Assembly: GCA_018818835.1 (NCBI GenBank)
Contig: JAHIRD010000109.1
Span: forward strand, 1-64,000
Reading direction: 5' to 3'
Length of the DNA: 64,000 nt
Origin: Pseudomonadota bacterium
GTDB taxonomy: Bacteria > Desulfobacterota > Desulfobacteria > Desulfobacterales > Desulfolunaceae
Shown here: piece after piece, positions 37,703-45,690 of the stretch
How the letters are laid out: every line of letters starts with the position of its first letter
Position numbering within the stretch: position 1 is the stretch's first letter
Translations under genes and position numbers: made by a program
Notes under the pieces: model-generated
Database searches by the model: none
The model's input: the letters and a program-made list of their open reading frames with translations, nothing else
Told to the model about the DNA's origin: nothing

Positions 37703-38935
37703 ATGACCAAGAAAAAATCATTAACCGGAAAAAGTATCAGCGATTTAGACGAATTGATAGAAAACATCATTGTCGATGCTTACAATACCGATGAACAACT
37801 ATGGGCTTTCAGTCAAGTCATTGAAGATGAGATCGAACTGCCTGCCGATGCTTTTGTCATCGGTGAACCGGTGGCAGTGATCGACGTGGACTACGACGGA
37901 AACAAACAGCGCGGACTTACGGCGACATGTAGGTGCGAGGATGGTTCCGAGCATGTGGTTGCACTCTTTGATGTCGTTTTTCCTCAAACGTTTGAAGGCA
38001 TTCGCACCATGGCCGCCTACCGGAGATGGCTCAATCTCGAGCCCTGGCCTGATGAAGGGCGCAATGCAAAATCCAAGCGGAAACACAAGGCGAAAGACGA
38101 GGACATTGATCTTGGCAGGCCGGCGGACTTAGCCGTCCTTTCGCTCAAGGAAGGCACCGCGCGATGCCGTTTGACTGAAGGTCAGCGAGAACTGACCCTG
38201 CGGTCCGGCGAACTGTGGGATGTGGTGCCCGGCATGGTTCTTACAGTTTCACCCAAAAAACATTGGCGTTTTAACGGCCACCCCTATCTATCCGGCGAGG
38301 TTCAATCGGCTCGAATCGACGCTGAAGCCCTTAACCTGATACCTTTGGGACTGGCAGACAGAGGTACATGGAACCCGAATGAAGCGTGGAGGGGAGACGA
38401 AGATGAACCCATTGACGAATGGGTTTTGCCGATCGTCACTCACGGTCCCCGTCCGATGTTCGAGATGGAGCAGATTCTTCCAGACCAAGACCCCAGTGAT
38501 TCTTTCAATGACCCCATTACCAAAGTAATCGACCTCAACAGTACCGGTGAACGGGCAGAAGCCATGATGATGTTGATGGATCTTTGCCGGAAAGACATGC
38601 GTTGCCTTGATGCCCATGCACATCTTGGCAATTTATCCTTTGATCATCGCCCCCAGGAAGCCATTCGGCATTACGAAGTCGGTCTGCGCATTGGAGAGTT
38701 ATCTTTGGGTGACGGCTTTATAGGGGTGCTGCCATGGGGTTTTATAGACAATCGCCCGTTTCTGCGTTGCATGCACGGCTATGGCCTGTGCCTCTGGCGA
38801 CTTAATCGATTTGACGAAGCGGAAGACATTTTTCATCGAATTCTTTGGCTGAATCCTCAAGATAACCAGGGCGTACGTTTTCTTTGTGATGAGGTAAAGA
38901 ATAAAACGGCCTGGGAGAATTGGAAGCTTGAATAA
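37703..38935 (+). CDS. Conserved protein with C-terminal TPR-like repeats, second of a coupled pair
   Basis: A protein of 410 residues, three bp after the preceding stop and preceded by AAGGA. The N-terminal third contains DEQLWAFSQVIEDEIELPAD, FVIGEPVAVIDVDYDGNKQR and EHVVALFDVVFPQTFEGIRT, a conserved but unnamed domain. The C-terminal 120 residues look like TPR helices: KDMRCLDAHAHLGNLSFDHR, then QEAIRHYEVGLRIGELSLGD, and LWRLNRFDEAEDIFHRILWL. It probably works as a scaffold with its upstream partner. Function is unknown. Confidence 0.7.
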   Translation: MTKKKSLTGKSISDLDELIENIIVDAYNTDEQLWAFSQVIEDEIELPADAFVIGEPVAVIDVDYDGNKQRGLTATCRCEDGSEHVVALFDVVFPQTFEGIRTMAAYRRWLNLEPWPDEGRNAKSKRKHKAKDEDIDLGRPADLAVLSLKEGTARCRLTEGQRELTLRSGELWDVVPGMVLTVSPKKHWRFNGHPYLSGEVQSARIDAEALNLIPLGLADRGTWNPNEAWRGDEDEPIDEWVLPIVTHGPRPMFEMEQILPDQDPSDSFNDPITKVIDLNSTGERAEAMMMLMDLCRKDMRCLDAHAHLGNLSFDHRPQEAIRHYEVGLRIGELSLGDGFIGVLPWGFIDNRPFLRCMHGYGLCLWRLNRFDEAEDIFHRILWLNPQDNQGVRFLCDEVKNKTAWENWKLE

Positions 38936-39005
38936 TCGATTGGTGTGACAATGGCTGTCATGCATTTGCATAGAAAACCCGGTCATACATCTGCAAACCA
39001 TCCCC

Positions 39006-39203
39006 TTATGAATTCTCTATGCTTTTCAGCAATTCATTGGCAATATGAGAACTTTCAATGCGCATGAGACTTTCTTGAGCGCTTCCATAGCTCAACAGGT
39101 TGATACTACCATACCACACGATGGATTGATCCATGACAGCAAATTTCTGGTGAATATTTGATTTGAACAGGATGGTGAACCCACTTTCTGTTAAAAGATC
39201 CAT
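39006..39203 (-). pseudogene. C-terminal fragment of a PLD-domain (TOTE-type) protein
   Basis: This 65-residue frame has no start context of its own; its first ATG lies at the edge of the transposase element. It contains IHQKFAVMDQSIVWYGSINL, an H-x-K-x4-D phospholipase-D active-site motif, followed by SYGSAQESLMRIESSHIANE. This matches, from memory, the extreme C-terminus of the about 1000-residue archaeo-eukaryotic-primase/helicase proteins of TOTE conflict systems. The matching N-terminus lies on the same strand at 40684-40950, beyond the element. The fragment is therefore best read as the 3' remnant of one disrupted gene. Confidence 0.7.
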
Positions 39204-39353
39204 TAGGATATTAGGATATTAGGGGACAGGACAATAATACAATAAATTTGGGAGACAGCAGGATAACAATATACTTTTCAAATAATGTTCCTTCTGCTAT
39301 GGTCATTCGCATATAAACAACAACCCCATTCTCACGATTTATGGAGGTATCCT

Positions 39354-40280
39354 ATGCCACGAACAACACGAATGGTTATTCGGGATGAAAAGAGTGTTTA
39401 TCATGTGATCTCCCGCACCGCCCTGGACGGTTTTCCCTTCGGGACGGTGGAAAAAGAAAAATTTGTATCAATTCTCAAGTGGTTTGCCCGCATTTATTTT
39501 ACGGAAATTCTCGGTTACGCTGTTCTAGACAATCACATTCACATCCTCGTCAAGATGCTTCCTGAACGGAACTATTCAGATGACGAGATCAAAAAAAGAT
39601 ACGAGGCCCGTTATGGGGATGATGCCATGTTTCCTGTGGGACGCATCGACCATTTTAGAAGGAAATGGGCCAGCCTTTCGGAATTCATGAAAGAGGTCAA
39701 GCAGACGTTTTCACGGTATTACAACAAGGCCAAGGGCCGGCGTGGAACGCTCTGGGGTGAGCGTTTCAAGAGTCTGATCGTTGAAAAAGGCGATACCCTG
39801 ATCCATTGCCTGGCCTACATCGACCTGAATGCAGTCCGGGCGGGAATCGTGAAACGACCCGAGGATTACCGCTGGTGTTCACTTGGTTATCACAGCCAGA
39901 CCAACAACACTGACGATTTTCTTTCAACGGACTTCGGGATTGTGGAATTCAATGATGTGGATGAAAAGGAACGGTTCCGCCGCTACCGGCGATATGTTTA
40001 TGAGGCCGGAGCCCTGGCCAGAGCTGACGGGAAAAGAGGCCAGGCCATAGGAAAAGGCATTGTCGAGGACGAACGTGAAAAGAATTTCGAATTCACCAGA
40101 ACCGAACGGTTCATGAACAGAACGCGGTATTTTACCGATTCCGGGATCATCGGATCAAAGGCCTTTGTGGCTGAACAATACCTGCGATTCAAACATATGT
40201 TTCAGTCAAAGCATGAAAAAATACCCAAGCCCATCAAGGGCCTTGAGGGCCTGTATTCCTTGAAACGACTCTCATCCTGA
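39354..40280 (+). CDS. REP-associated tyrosine transposase (TnpA-REP, Y1 family)
   Basis: The ATG at 39354 follows GGAGG six nt upstream; an upstream ATG at 39285 is not supported. The 308-residue product has the HUH motif in VLDNHIHILVKML and the catalytic Tyr region MKEVKQTFSRYYNKAKGRRG, then GTLWGERFKSLIVEKGDTL and YIDLNAVRAGIVKRPEDYRW, all typical of RAYT proteins. These are single-strand transposases related to IS200/IS605 that act on REP palindromes. A C-terminal extension (about 210-308) is present. It lies inside the remnants of a TOTE gene. Confidence 0.9.
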   Translation: MPRTTRMVIRDEKSVYHVISRTALDGFPFGTVEKEKFVSILKWFARIYFTEILGYAVLDNHIHILVKMLPERNYSDDEIKKRYEARYGDDAMFPVGRIDHFRRKWASLSEFMKEVKQTFSRYYNKAKGRRGTLWGERFKSLIVEKGDTLIHCLAYIDLNAVRAGIVKRPEDYRWCSLGYHSQTNNTDDFLSTDFGIVEFNDVDEKERFRRYRRYVYEAGALARADGKRGQAIGKGIVEDEREKNFEFTRTERFMNRTRYFTDSGIIGSKAFVAEQYLRFKHMFQSKHEKIPKPIKGLEGLYSLKRLSS

Positions 40281-40611
40281 CCCATACGTTTCAAGGTTTT
40301 ATTTAATAGCCCCTTCTTTTTTTCTGTGTCATAAAAAGAATCGCCGAGCTGTTTTTTCTTTTCATTGAAACTTGATCAACCGGGTTTTGATGATATAATT
40401 CCGGTAGGTCAATTCCCTTTTCCCCAGACAAAAAAGAATCCTTGGCAGGCTTTTTCTTAAGAAGCATATTATTTAAACCGCCTGTTTTTCATTTTTCGTC
40501 GCTTGTATACTCTAAATTTATAATTTTCTGAGAACCTTCTTGCCAGCCACGCCAACGATGCTGGCAACACAACAAAAATTTCATTTTCTAAAAAACGATT
40601 GAAAACCCCGG
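40281..40611. other. 3' flank of the transposase gene within the element
   Basis: This 330-bp stretch is AT-rich with several short inverted repeats, such as GCCAGC and GCTGGC around 40543-40565. I see no gene in it. It is presumably noncoding DNA of the element. Confidence 0.5.
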
Positions 40612-40683
40612 TCAACCCTTGCTGCGGGACTTATGTATAATTTGCCTGTCCCTTATTCTTTTTGCCTGTCCCTTATTCTTATC

Positions 40684-40950
40684 CCCGCGTCCTTTGAACA
40701 ATGACATGAACAGATGAATCTTTGAAAGAGAATCCGACACGTTGTCAATATCGATACAACGGTTCCCAACACTCAATCTACGGTCTGGGGCCTCTGTTTC
40801 CGGTTGATTCACAGAAATTGTGGCCTGGATTTGTTGTGGTTGCGATTCCCGCAACCCAAGTTCGGCCCTTAATTGGCTATTTGCTTTCCGTAACCGGTCT
40901 ACTTCGTCCAACAGGATATGATATTTTTTTAGGAGGTCATGATATTCCAT
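40684..40950 (-). pseudogene. N-terminal fragment of a TOTE conflict-system primase/helicase
   Basis: The start at 40950 opens a frame whose first 89 codons are host sequence: a coiled-coil N-terminus (MEYHDLLKKYHILLDEVDRL) followed after a variable linker by SDSLSKIHLFMSLFKGRGD. That last motif resembles the entry to the archaeo-eukaryotic primase domain of TOTE proteins (K-I-x-LF-x-SLF-x-GRED), with Glu replaced by Gly. Host sequence ends at 40684, and the frame then reads through the element's repeats to a stop at 40612. The C-terminal PLD fragment at 39006-39203 would be the other end. The gene is inactive. Confidence 0.72.
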
Positions 40951-40992
40951 GGAACATATGTACCTTAATGCGCACGGGCATTGAGCAGTTTT

Positions 40993-41838
40993 TTAATCCT
41001 CTTCCCCCCAGGTCTTTGCGCTGCGGGTTACCTTTTTGCGCACACTTGGCCAGGCGCCATCCACGTTGAACATGGATTCCGGCAAGGCCGTTAACATTTT
41101 CTTGTACAGAGACCAGGGGATTGTAAAGGTTAATTCGTCGGTTTTCATAAATTTCCTGGCCGAAGGGTCAAAGCCGCCAAGAACAGCCTTTTCTATCCCC
41201 TGTTCTTTATAGAAAAGCGGCCAGGCGATGATATTGGTACACCCTGCCCCAAAGGGTGAGGCCACACAGTCCACATCACCCGTGGTGAAAATTGTTTGAG
41301 TGAAGAGACCGCTTAATACTTCGGGCCGTGCGAAAAAGATAACGAATTCAGGCTCTTCTCTGTCTGAAAACAAAGAAAGAGGCTTGAAAATACAGTATTT
41401 TGCAGACGCTTTGCGGGGGGCGACCTTGCCAAGAAATGTCCTCATGGCACCGGGCGAAGGCAAATACCGCTCGCCATGCATGGGAGTGCCGCTATAGCCC
41501 GTGGTCACATAATGCTCAATAAATTTAAGGTTGGGCTTCATCATGGCGCAGTAGAACACACCGCCCGGGCAGCCATACTCTTCCGTGGAAATAAAGGCGG
41601 CACCATGCTTTTTTCTGGCCAGCCAGATATTGCCCATGACGCAGGAAAAATGCTTAAAAACCTCTTGCATATTTATTTTTCCCTGGTCTTCCAGCTCGCG
41701 GGAGATGGGTATGCCAGGCTTTGGGCCGAATGCTTTTTCCGGTTTGGTGTTATCGTAATACACTCCGAATGGCTCTTCGTTCAAACCGAGATGATCCAGA
41801 AATTTTTGGGTGTCCTCACGTACCGATGTCACTGTCAT
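40993..41838 (-). CDS. DUF169-family protein
   Basis: A protein of 281 residues, starting after GGGAG. Family features include EEPFGVYYDNTKPEKAFGPK, the Cys-containing HFSCVMGNIWLARKKHGAAF, GCPGGVFYCAMM and AGCTNIIAWPLFYKEQGIEK. DUF169 proteins are common in anaerobes and methanogens, probably binding a metal or cofactor through conserved Cys, but their function is not settled. It diverges from the TetR/molybdoenzyme region 700 bp away; no shared operator was found at its start. Confidence 0.85.
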   Translation of the reverse strand: MTVTSVREDTQKFLDHLGLNEEPFGVYYDNTKPEKAFGPKPGIPISRELEDQGKINMQEVFKHFSCVMGNIWLARKKHGAAFISTEEYGCPGGVFYCAMMKPNLKFIEHYVTTGYSGTPMHGERYLPSPGAMRTFLGKVAPRKASAKYCIFKPLSLFSDREEPEFVIFFARPEVLSGLFTQTIFTTGDVDCVASPFGAGCTNIIAWPLFYKEQGIEKAVLGGFDPSARKFMKTDELTFTIPWSLYKKMLTALPESMFNVDGAWPSVRKKVTRSAKTWGEED

Positions 41839-42179
41839 GGTATTTTTATCTCCCTTTGGAATAGCAGCCAGTCATGAGGATAAATAGATATTTTGCAGCC
41901 GTCTCAGGGGTTGAACGACTACTCGACATAAACAGGCTGGGCATTAACATATATTCAATCAGAGTGGTTTTCGGAAAAAAGTTTATCATAAAATTATTAA
42001 AGAGTTAAAATTATCATTACATTCAAAACATTGACAAGAAAAATTATTATAGAATAACAATCAGCGCTCTTTCAATATCTTGGAATGTTTTAGCCGTTCT
42101 CGGGATGAATGGGAGACAAACACGTTCCCATGGTGTAAAATGGCATCATAATAAAAAAACACGGCATGCATTTTTTTGC

Positions 42180-42206
42180 TTGAGTTTATAATAAAATACG
42201 TATAGT
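42180..42206 (+). promoter_or_regulatory. Putative promoter of the candidate small RNA
   Basis: TTGAGT (42180-42185) and TATAGT (42201-42206) with a 15-nt spacer, slightly short of the optimum. Confidence 0.35.
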
Positions 42207-42207
42207 G

Positions 42208-42309
42208 TCCCCAAGTCATCCGGATTTATCGGAACTGGCGAGCTTGTTTTCAATCCGCATATGCGGTTTATATATTAAAACCCCGTGAATGATCTTCACG
42301 GGGTTTTTT
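42208..42309 (+). ncRNA. Candidate small RNA ending in a strong terminator
   Basis: About 100 nt lie between a promoter-like pair and a terminator with stem CCCCGTGAA/TTCACGGGG (42281-42303) followed by six T. It contains a perfect internal hairpin CCGCATATGCGG at 42255-42266. No reading frame of useful length starts here. It lies 230 bp before the TetR gene, too far for a simple leader. The evidence is structure only. Confidence 0.4.
42281..42309 (+). terminator. Rho-independent terminator in the DUF169-TetR gap
   Basis: CCCCGTGAA, loop TGATC, then TTCACGGGG, followed by TTTTTT. An A-rich run upstream makes it potentially bidirectional. Confidence 0.88.
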
Positions 42310-42508
42310 GTTTTTATGCCCGCTTAAGATTGCAAAAAAGTTTGTCGATTCAAAATTCAATTTTCAATCGACAACATTGGCCCATTCAAAAATAACCCGG
42401 TTGAAATTTCAAGGCCCTCATGTAATTATAGTGTATCATGACAGAGAGGATATGTTAAACGGGTGTGTTAATGACCAAGTAACGTTTCCATTCATAAATT
42501 TAAATGAT

Positions 42509-42526
42509 GTACCAACGGGTTGGTTT
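42509..42526. promoter_or_regulatory. TetR operator in front of the regulator gene
   Basis: The palindrome ACCAAC-GG-GTTGGT (42511-42524) lies 10 bp before the TetR start. The same site, with TG in the centre, occurs at 43218-43231 upstream of the molybdoenzyme operon. Confidence 0.8.
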
Positions 42527-42535
42527 TGAGGGGAC

Positions 42536-43126
42536 ATGCAAAAAGGGGATGAAACAAAAGAAAGGATCACGGACGTATCCTTGGACCTATTTCATAAAAG
42601 AGGTTACAAAAATACAAGCATCAATGATATTCTCGGTTCTTCGGGCGTGAAGAAGGGTGCTTTCTATTTTCATTATCAGTCCAAAGATAAACTCATTGTC
42701 GAGGTCCTGAATAAAGCGCTTCTACAGTATGAAGAGCGGATCGAATCACGGGAAACTCCCCTGGGTGCAGTTGATCAGATCGTCAGTATGATTCAAAAAA
42801 TAGCAGATTATCATTTAACGGATGGCACATCAAAAGGATGCATCTTCGGCAATACAGCCTTGGAGATTGGCCATGATGGCTCCGAGGTATCCCAGTTCGT
42901 GGAACGGGTGTTTAAGCGATGGGAGACTCGGTTCGAAAACCTGCTCAACCAGGCTGTCTCGGATGGAGAACTTCAACTTAAAGAGCCCGCCAAGGTATTT
43001 TCACAAATGATTCTCGCTTTAATTGAAGGCGGTCTTGTCTTGTCAAAAATTTCGGGCCATGCAGAAGCATTTAAGAACAGCACGGATTTTATCATGTCCT
43101 TGATTGAAGATAGAAAAATTCCCTGA
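42536..43126 (+). CDS. TetR/AcrR-family transcriptional regulator
   Basis: A protein of 196 residues with GAGGGG close to the ATG. The N-terminal helix-turn-helix reads KERITDVSLDLFHKRGYKNT, SINDILGSSGVKKGAFYFHY and QSKDKLIVEVL, matching the TetR pattern. The C-terminal ligand domain is all-helical with CIFGNTALEIGHDGSEV, a pattern common to acyl-CoA or xenobiotic sensors of the YcdC group. The palindrome overlapping its own promoter region and the identical one ahead of the next operon indicate autorepression plus control of the molybdoenzyme genes. Its ligand is unknown. Confidence 0.92.
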   Translation: MQKGDETKERITDVSLDLFHKRGYKNTSINDILGSSGVKKGAFYFHYQSKDKLIVEVLNKALLQYEERIESRETPLGAVDQIVSMIQKIADYHLTDGTSKGCIFGNTALEIGHDGSEVSQFVERVFKRWETRFENLLNQAVSDGELQLKEPAKVFSQMILALIEGGLVLSKISGHAEAFKNSTDFIMSLIEDRKIP

Positions 43127-43193
43127 TGATTTAGATTATCCCAACACCTGTAAACGCCGCGCATCGCAGCTGGGTGGGTCTTTGTCAATTTGC

Positions 43194-43231
43194 TTGACAT
43201 CTTGAATTAAAAAATGTACCAACTGGTTGGT
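43194..43231 (+). promoter_or_regulatory. Promoter and TetR operator of the molybdoenzyme operon
   Basis: TTGACA at 43194-43199 is followed after 18 nt by the palindrome ACCAAC-TG-GTTGGT (43218-43231), which sits where the -10 region would be. Repressor bound here would block polymerase. The site shares TGTACCAAC and GGTTGGTTT with the one at 42509. Confidence 0.75.
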
Positions 43232-43336
43232 TTAAATGAAAGGGCGTAAAATTCAAACATTGTGAGTAGGCAGTGGACGCAAGCTCCAAAACAGTCCGAT
43301 TCATAATAATCGGGGTATCCATGGAGGAAGAGACGG

Positions 43337-45685
43337 ATGATGCTTAACAAGGGACTCCGGGAAAGAAAATCCGGAAATACTGAGTCCAGCCAAAAGGTCT
43401 TGGACGAAAAAATATTCAGCTGCATGTGTGTGGGCAATTGCCAGAGCCGTTGCAGGCTGTTTGTTCATGTGCGGGATGGTAAAGCCGTTAAAACATCCAT
43501 GGCGCCGTTTCCTGACCCGCGATACAATCGCGTCTGTCTGAGAGGGTTGAGCCATGTTCAGCGGATTTACGATCCCAATCGCATCAAGTACCCCATGAAG
43601 CGAGTCGGAGCACGGGGCGAGGGAAAATGGGAACGTATTTCATGGGATGAGGCCATTGATACGATTGTCACAAAATTTAAAGCGTACCAGGAGGAATTCG
43701 GGCCGCAGTCGGTTGCCTTTTCCACGGTAAGCGGAAACATGGCCATGCTGAACGGCATGTACAGCAGCTTTCGCCTGGCCAACCTAATGCATGCCACACA
43801 GACCGACTATTCGCTTGATATGGCCGATACCTTCGGGCTGGGCCGGGTGATCGGCAGCGGAGGGGTATTTAACCAGAGCAATGATCCGGCTGATCTTGCC
43901 AATGCGAAAACCATCATCGTCTGGGCGGCCAACATTACGGATTCACATCCCCATGCCTGGCATTCGGTTGTCGAGGCCCAGAAAAAAGGGGCAAAGGTCG
44001 TGGTCGTGGATCCACGATTCACCACAGCCGCCGCCAAAGCGGACCAGTGGATTTCAATCCGTCCCGGTGCTGACCCGGCCCTGGCCATGTCCATGGCTGA
44101 GGTGATCATTTCGGAAAAATTGTACGATCCTTCGTATATGCTGGACCATACCGTTGCACCTTTTCTTGTTCGGGCAGATACCAAGCGGTTTTTAAGGCAC
44201 AGTGATCTGACCGGTGTAAAGCCTGAAAAAAAAACCCTGGATCCTTACATGGTGTGGGATAGCGACACAAATGAGGCCAAGCCTTTGGATCAGGTGAAAA
44301 CGCCTTCTCTTGAAGGAACATTTACCGTTTCAGGCATCACGGTCACCACGGCGTTCAGCCTGCTTAAAGGGGAAATGTCACAATACACGCCCGAATCCGT
44401 GGCGGGTATCTGTGAGGTTAAGGCTGAAGATATCCGCTTGCTTGCACGATTATACGCCACGAACACCCCATCAAGCATATATCCCGGATTTATACAGTAT
44501 AATAACGGCCTTCAAACCGGTCATGCCTGGGGAATACTTGCGTCACTGACAGGCAATATTGCGAAACAAGGCGCTTCGGTGGGCCACTGTGGTTTGTCCG
44601 GCTATAATCTTAACATGCTTCCCTTTCTGTTCCCCCGGGGCAAGAACACCGCCACCATTCCCTGGGTCTATCTCAAAGAGGTCTTAAAGACCGGTCAATT
44701 TTACGGCAAACCCCATCCGATCAAAGCCATGTATTTTCACGGCAGTAATGTGGTTTGCAATGCAAGCAATCAGAATGAAATTATCAATACCATTTTACCC
44801 GCCATTGAATTTATCGTTGTGGTCGATATGATCGAAACGGATACAACCCGGTATGCCGATATCATACTCCCTGCCTCCCACTGGTTCGAAAGAATGGAGT
44901 TTGTCCAGGGACCGGATCAGCCGTATACGACACTCAGTGAAAAAGCCATTGAGCCGGCCTATGAATCAAAATCGGATATGGATATTTATCGCCTTATTTC
45001 CAAAGGAATGGGTCTGGGTGAATTTTTTGATTACACGGACGAGGAATTCATAAAAAAGCTGATCGATACCGATGCAGCACGGGCGGCCGGGTTGACATGG
45101 GAGCGGTTGAAAGAGGAGAAAGTCATTCAAACTCTTCCAAGCTGCTGGGTAAACTGGAAGGGGAATAAATTCCCATCGCCCTCGGGTCGGTTGGAGTTTT
45201 ATCTTGAAAATCCCCAGCCGAGAGTTGACTGCGGCATTGAAATCGATCAAAGCCGTGAGCATCTTCCTATATTCACACCGCCGGTTGAAGCTTGGCCGGA
45301 CAATCCCTTATGGAAAAAATATCCTTTGGTCTACCACACTGTCCGGCATCGATGGCGGCTGCACAGCCAGTGGTACAGCACTCCCTGGCTTCGTGAACTT
45401 GATCAGGAGCCGGTGGCGAGAATCAACCCCCGGGATGCCAAGGCCCGGGGTATTAAGGAGGGCGACATTGTAGAAGTCTACAATGACCGTGGTCATGTGG
45501 TGATTAAGGCTGTTTTAAGCGAAGCCCAGAGGCCGGGCATCGTCACCGTTCCCAAGGGATGGCAGCGAGACCAGTTCATTGCCGGATCATACCAGGAACT
45601 CACCCATGATCATGTCAATACCTCTGATTACAATCAGAGTTTCTATGATGTTCTTTGCAACGTCCGAAAGGTTCAAGGGAGGTGA
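43337..45685 (+). CDS. Molybdopterin oxidoreductase (DMSO-reductase family), catalytic subunit
   Basis: A protein of 782 residues after GGAGGAA. The N-terminal Fe4S4 ligands are Cys31, Cys35, Cys39 and Cys67 (CVGNCQSRC, then RVCLRG), followed by the molybdopterin domains: SWDEAIDTIVTKFKAYQEEF, IIVWAANITDSHPHAWHSVV, VVVDPRFTTAAAKADQWISI, and the C-terminal dinucleotide-binding YNDRGHVVIKAVLSEAQRPG. No twin-arginine signal is present, so the enzyme should stay in the cytoplasm. The following genes encode an Fe-S subunit and a DmsC-like anchor, so it is a three-subunit quinone-linked reductase or oxidase. Substrate cannot be told from sequence. Confidence 0.88.
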   Translation: MMLNKGLRERKSGNTESSQKVLDEKIFSCMCVGNCQSRCRLFVHVRDGKAVKTSMAPFPDPRYNRVCLRGLSHVQRIYDPNRIKYPMKRVGARGEGKWERISWDEAIDTIVTKFKAYQEEFGPQSVAFSTVSGNMAMLNGMYSSFRLANLMHATQTDYSLDMADTFGLGRVIGSGGVFNQSNDPADLANAKTIIVWAANITDSHPHAWHSVVEAQKKGAKVVVVDPRFTTAAAKADQWISIRPGADPALAMSMAEVIISEKLYDPSYMLDHTVAPFLVRADTKRFLRHSDLTGVKPEKKTLDPYMVWDSDTNEAKPLDQVKTPSLEGTFTVSGITVTTAFSLLKGEMSQYTPESVAGICEVKAEDIRLLARLYATNTPSSIYPGFIQYNNGLQTGHAWGILASLTGNIAKQGASVGHCGLSGYNLNMLPFLFPRGKNTATIPWVYLKEVLKTGQFYGKPHPIKAMYFHGSNVVCNASNQNEIINTILPAIEFIVVVDMIETDTTRYADIILPASHWFERMEFVQGPDQPYTTLSEKAIEPAYESKSDMDIYRLISKGMGLGEFFDYTDEEFIKKLIDTDAARAAGLTWERLKEEKVIQTLPSCWVNWKGNKFPSPSGRLEFYLENPQPRVDCGIEIDQSREHLPIFTPPVEAWPDNPLWKKYPLVYHTVRHRWRLHSQWYSTPWLRELDQEPVARINPRDAKARGIKEGDIVEVYNDRGHVVIKAVLSEAQRPGIVTVPKGWQRDQFIAGSYQELTHDHVNTSDYNQSFYDVLCNVRKVQGR

Positions 45686-45690
45686 CAAGG

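Larger units (their letters stand above)
39204..40680 (+). mobile_element. REP-associated (Y1-type) transposase element replacing the middle of a TOTE gene
   Basis: The left edge (39204-39230) has ATTAGGATATT-type tandem text followed by AGGGGACAGG. The right edge has TTTGCCTGTCCCTTATTCTT twice in tandem (40641-40660 and 40661-40680), whose complement AAGGGACAGG mirrors the left end. The transposase CDS lies between. Coding sequence of the host gene stops exactly at the right edge (…GGGGAT, then the element) and resumes at the left edge. About 850 codons of host gene are missing, so insertion came with a deletion or recombination. Boundaries are approximate. Confidence 0.65.
41839..42535. other. 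Long intergenic region between DUF169 and TetR genes
   Basis: This region of about 700 bp contains no credible CDS. It holds a candidate small RNA with a strong terminator (42208-42309), a 12-bp hairpin CCGCATATGCGG at 42255-42266, and a TetR-type operator at 42509-42526. The rest is AT-rich. Confidence 0.65.

Noticed and set aside
43127-43336. Molybdenum-cofactor riboswitch upstream of the molybdoenzyme operon
   Set aside because: The leader is too short and shows no fitting stem pattern; the palindromic operator explains control.
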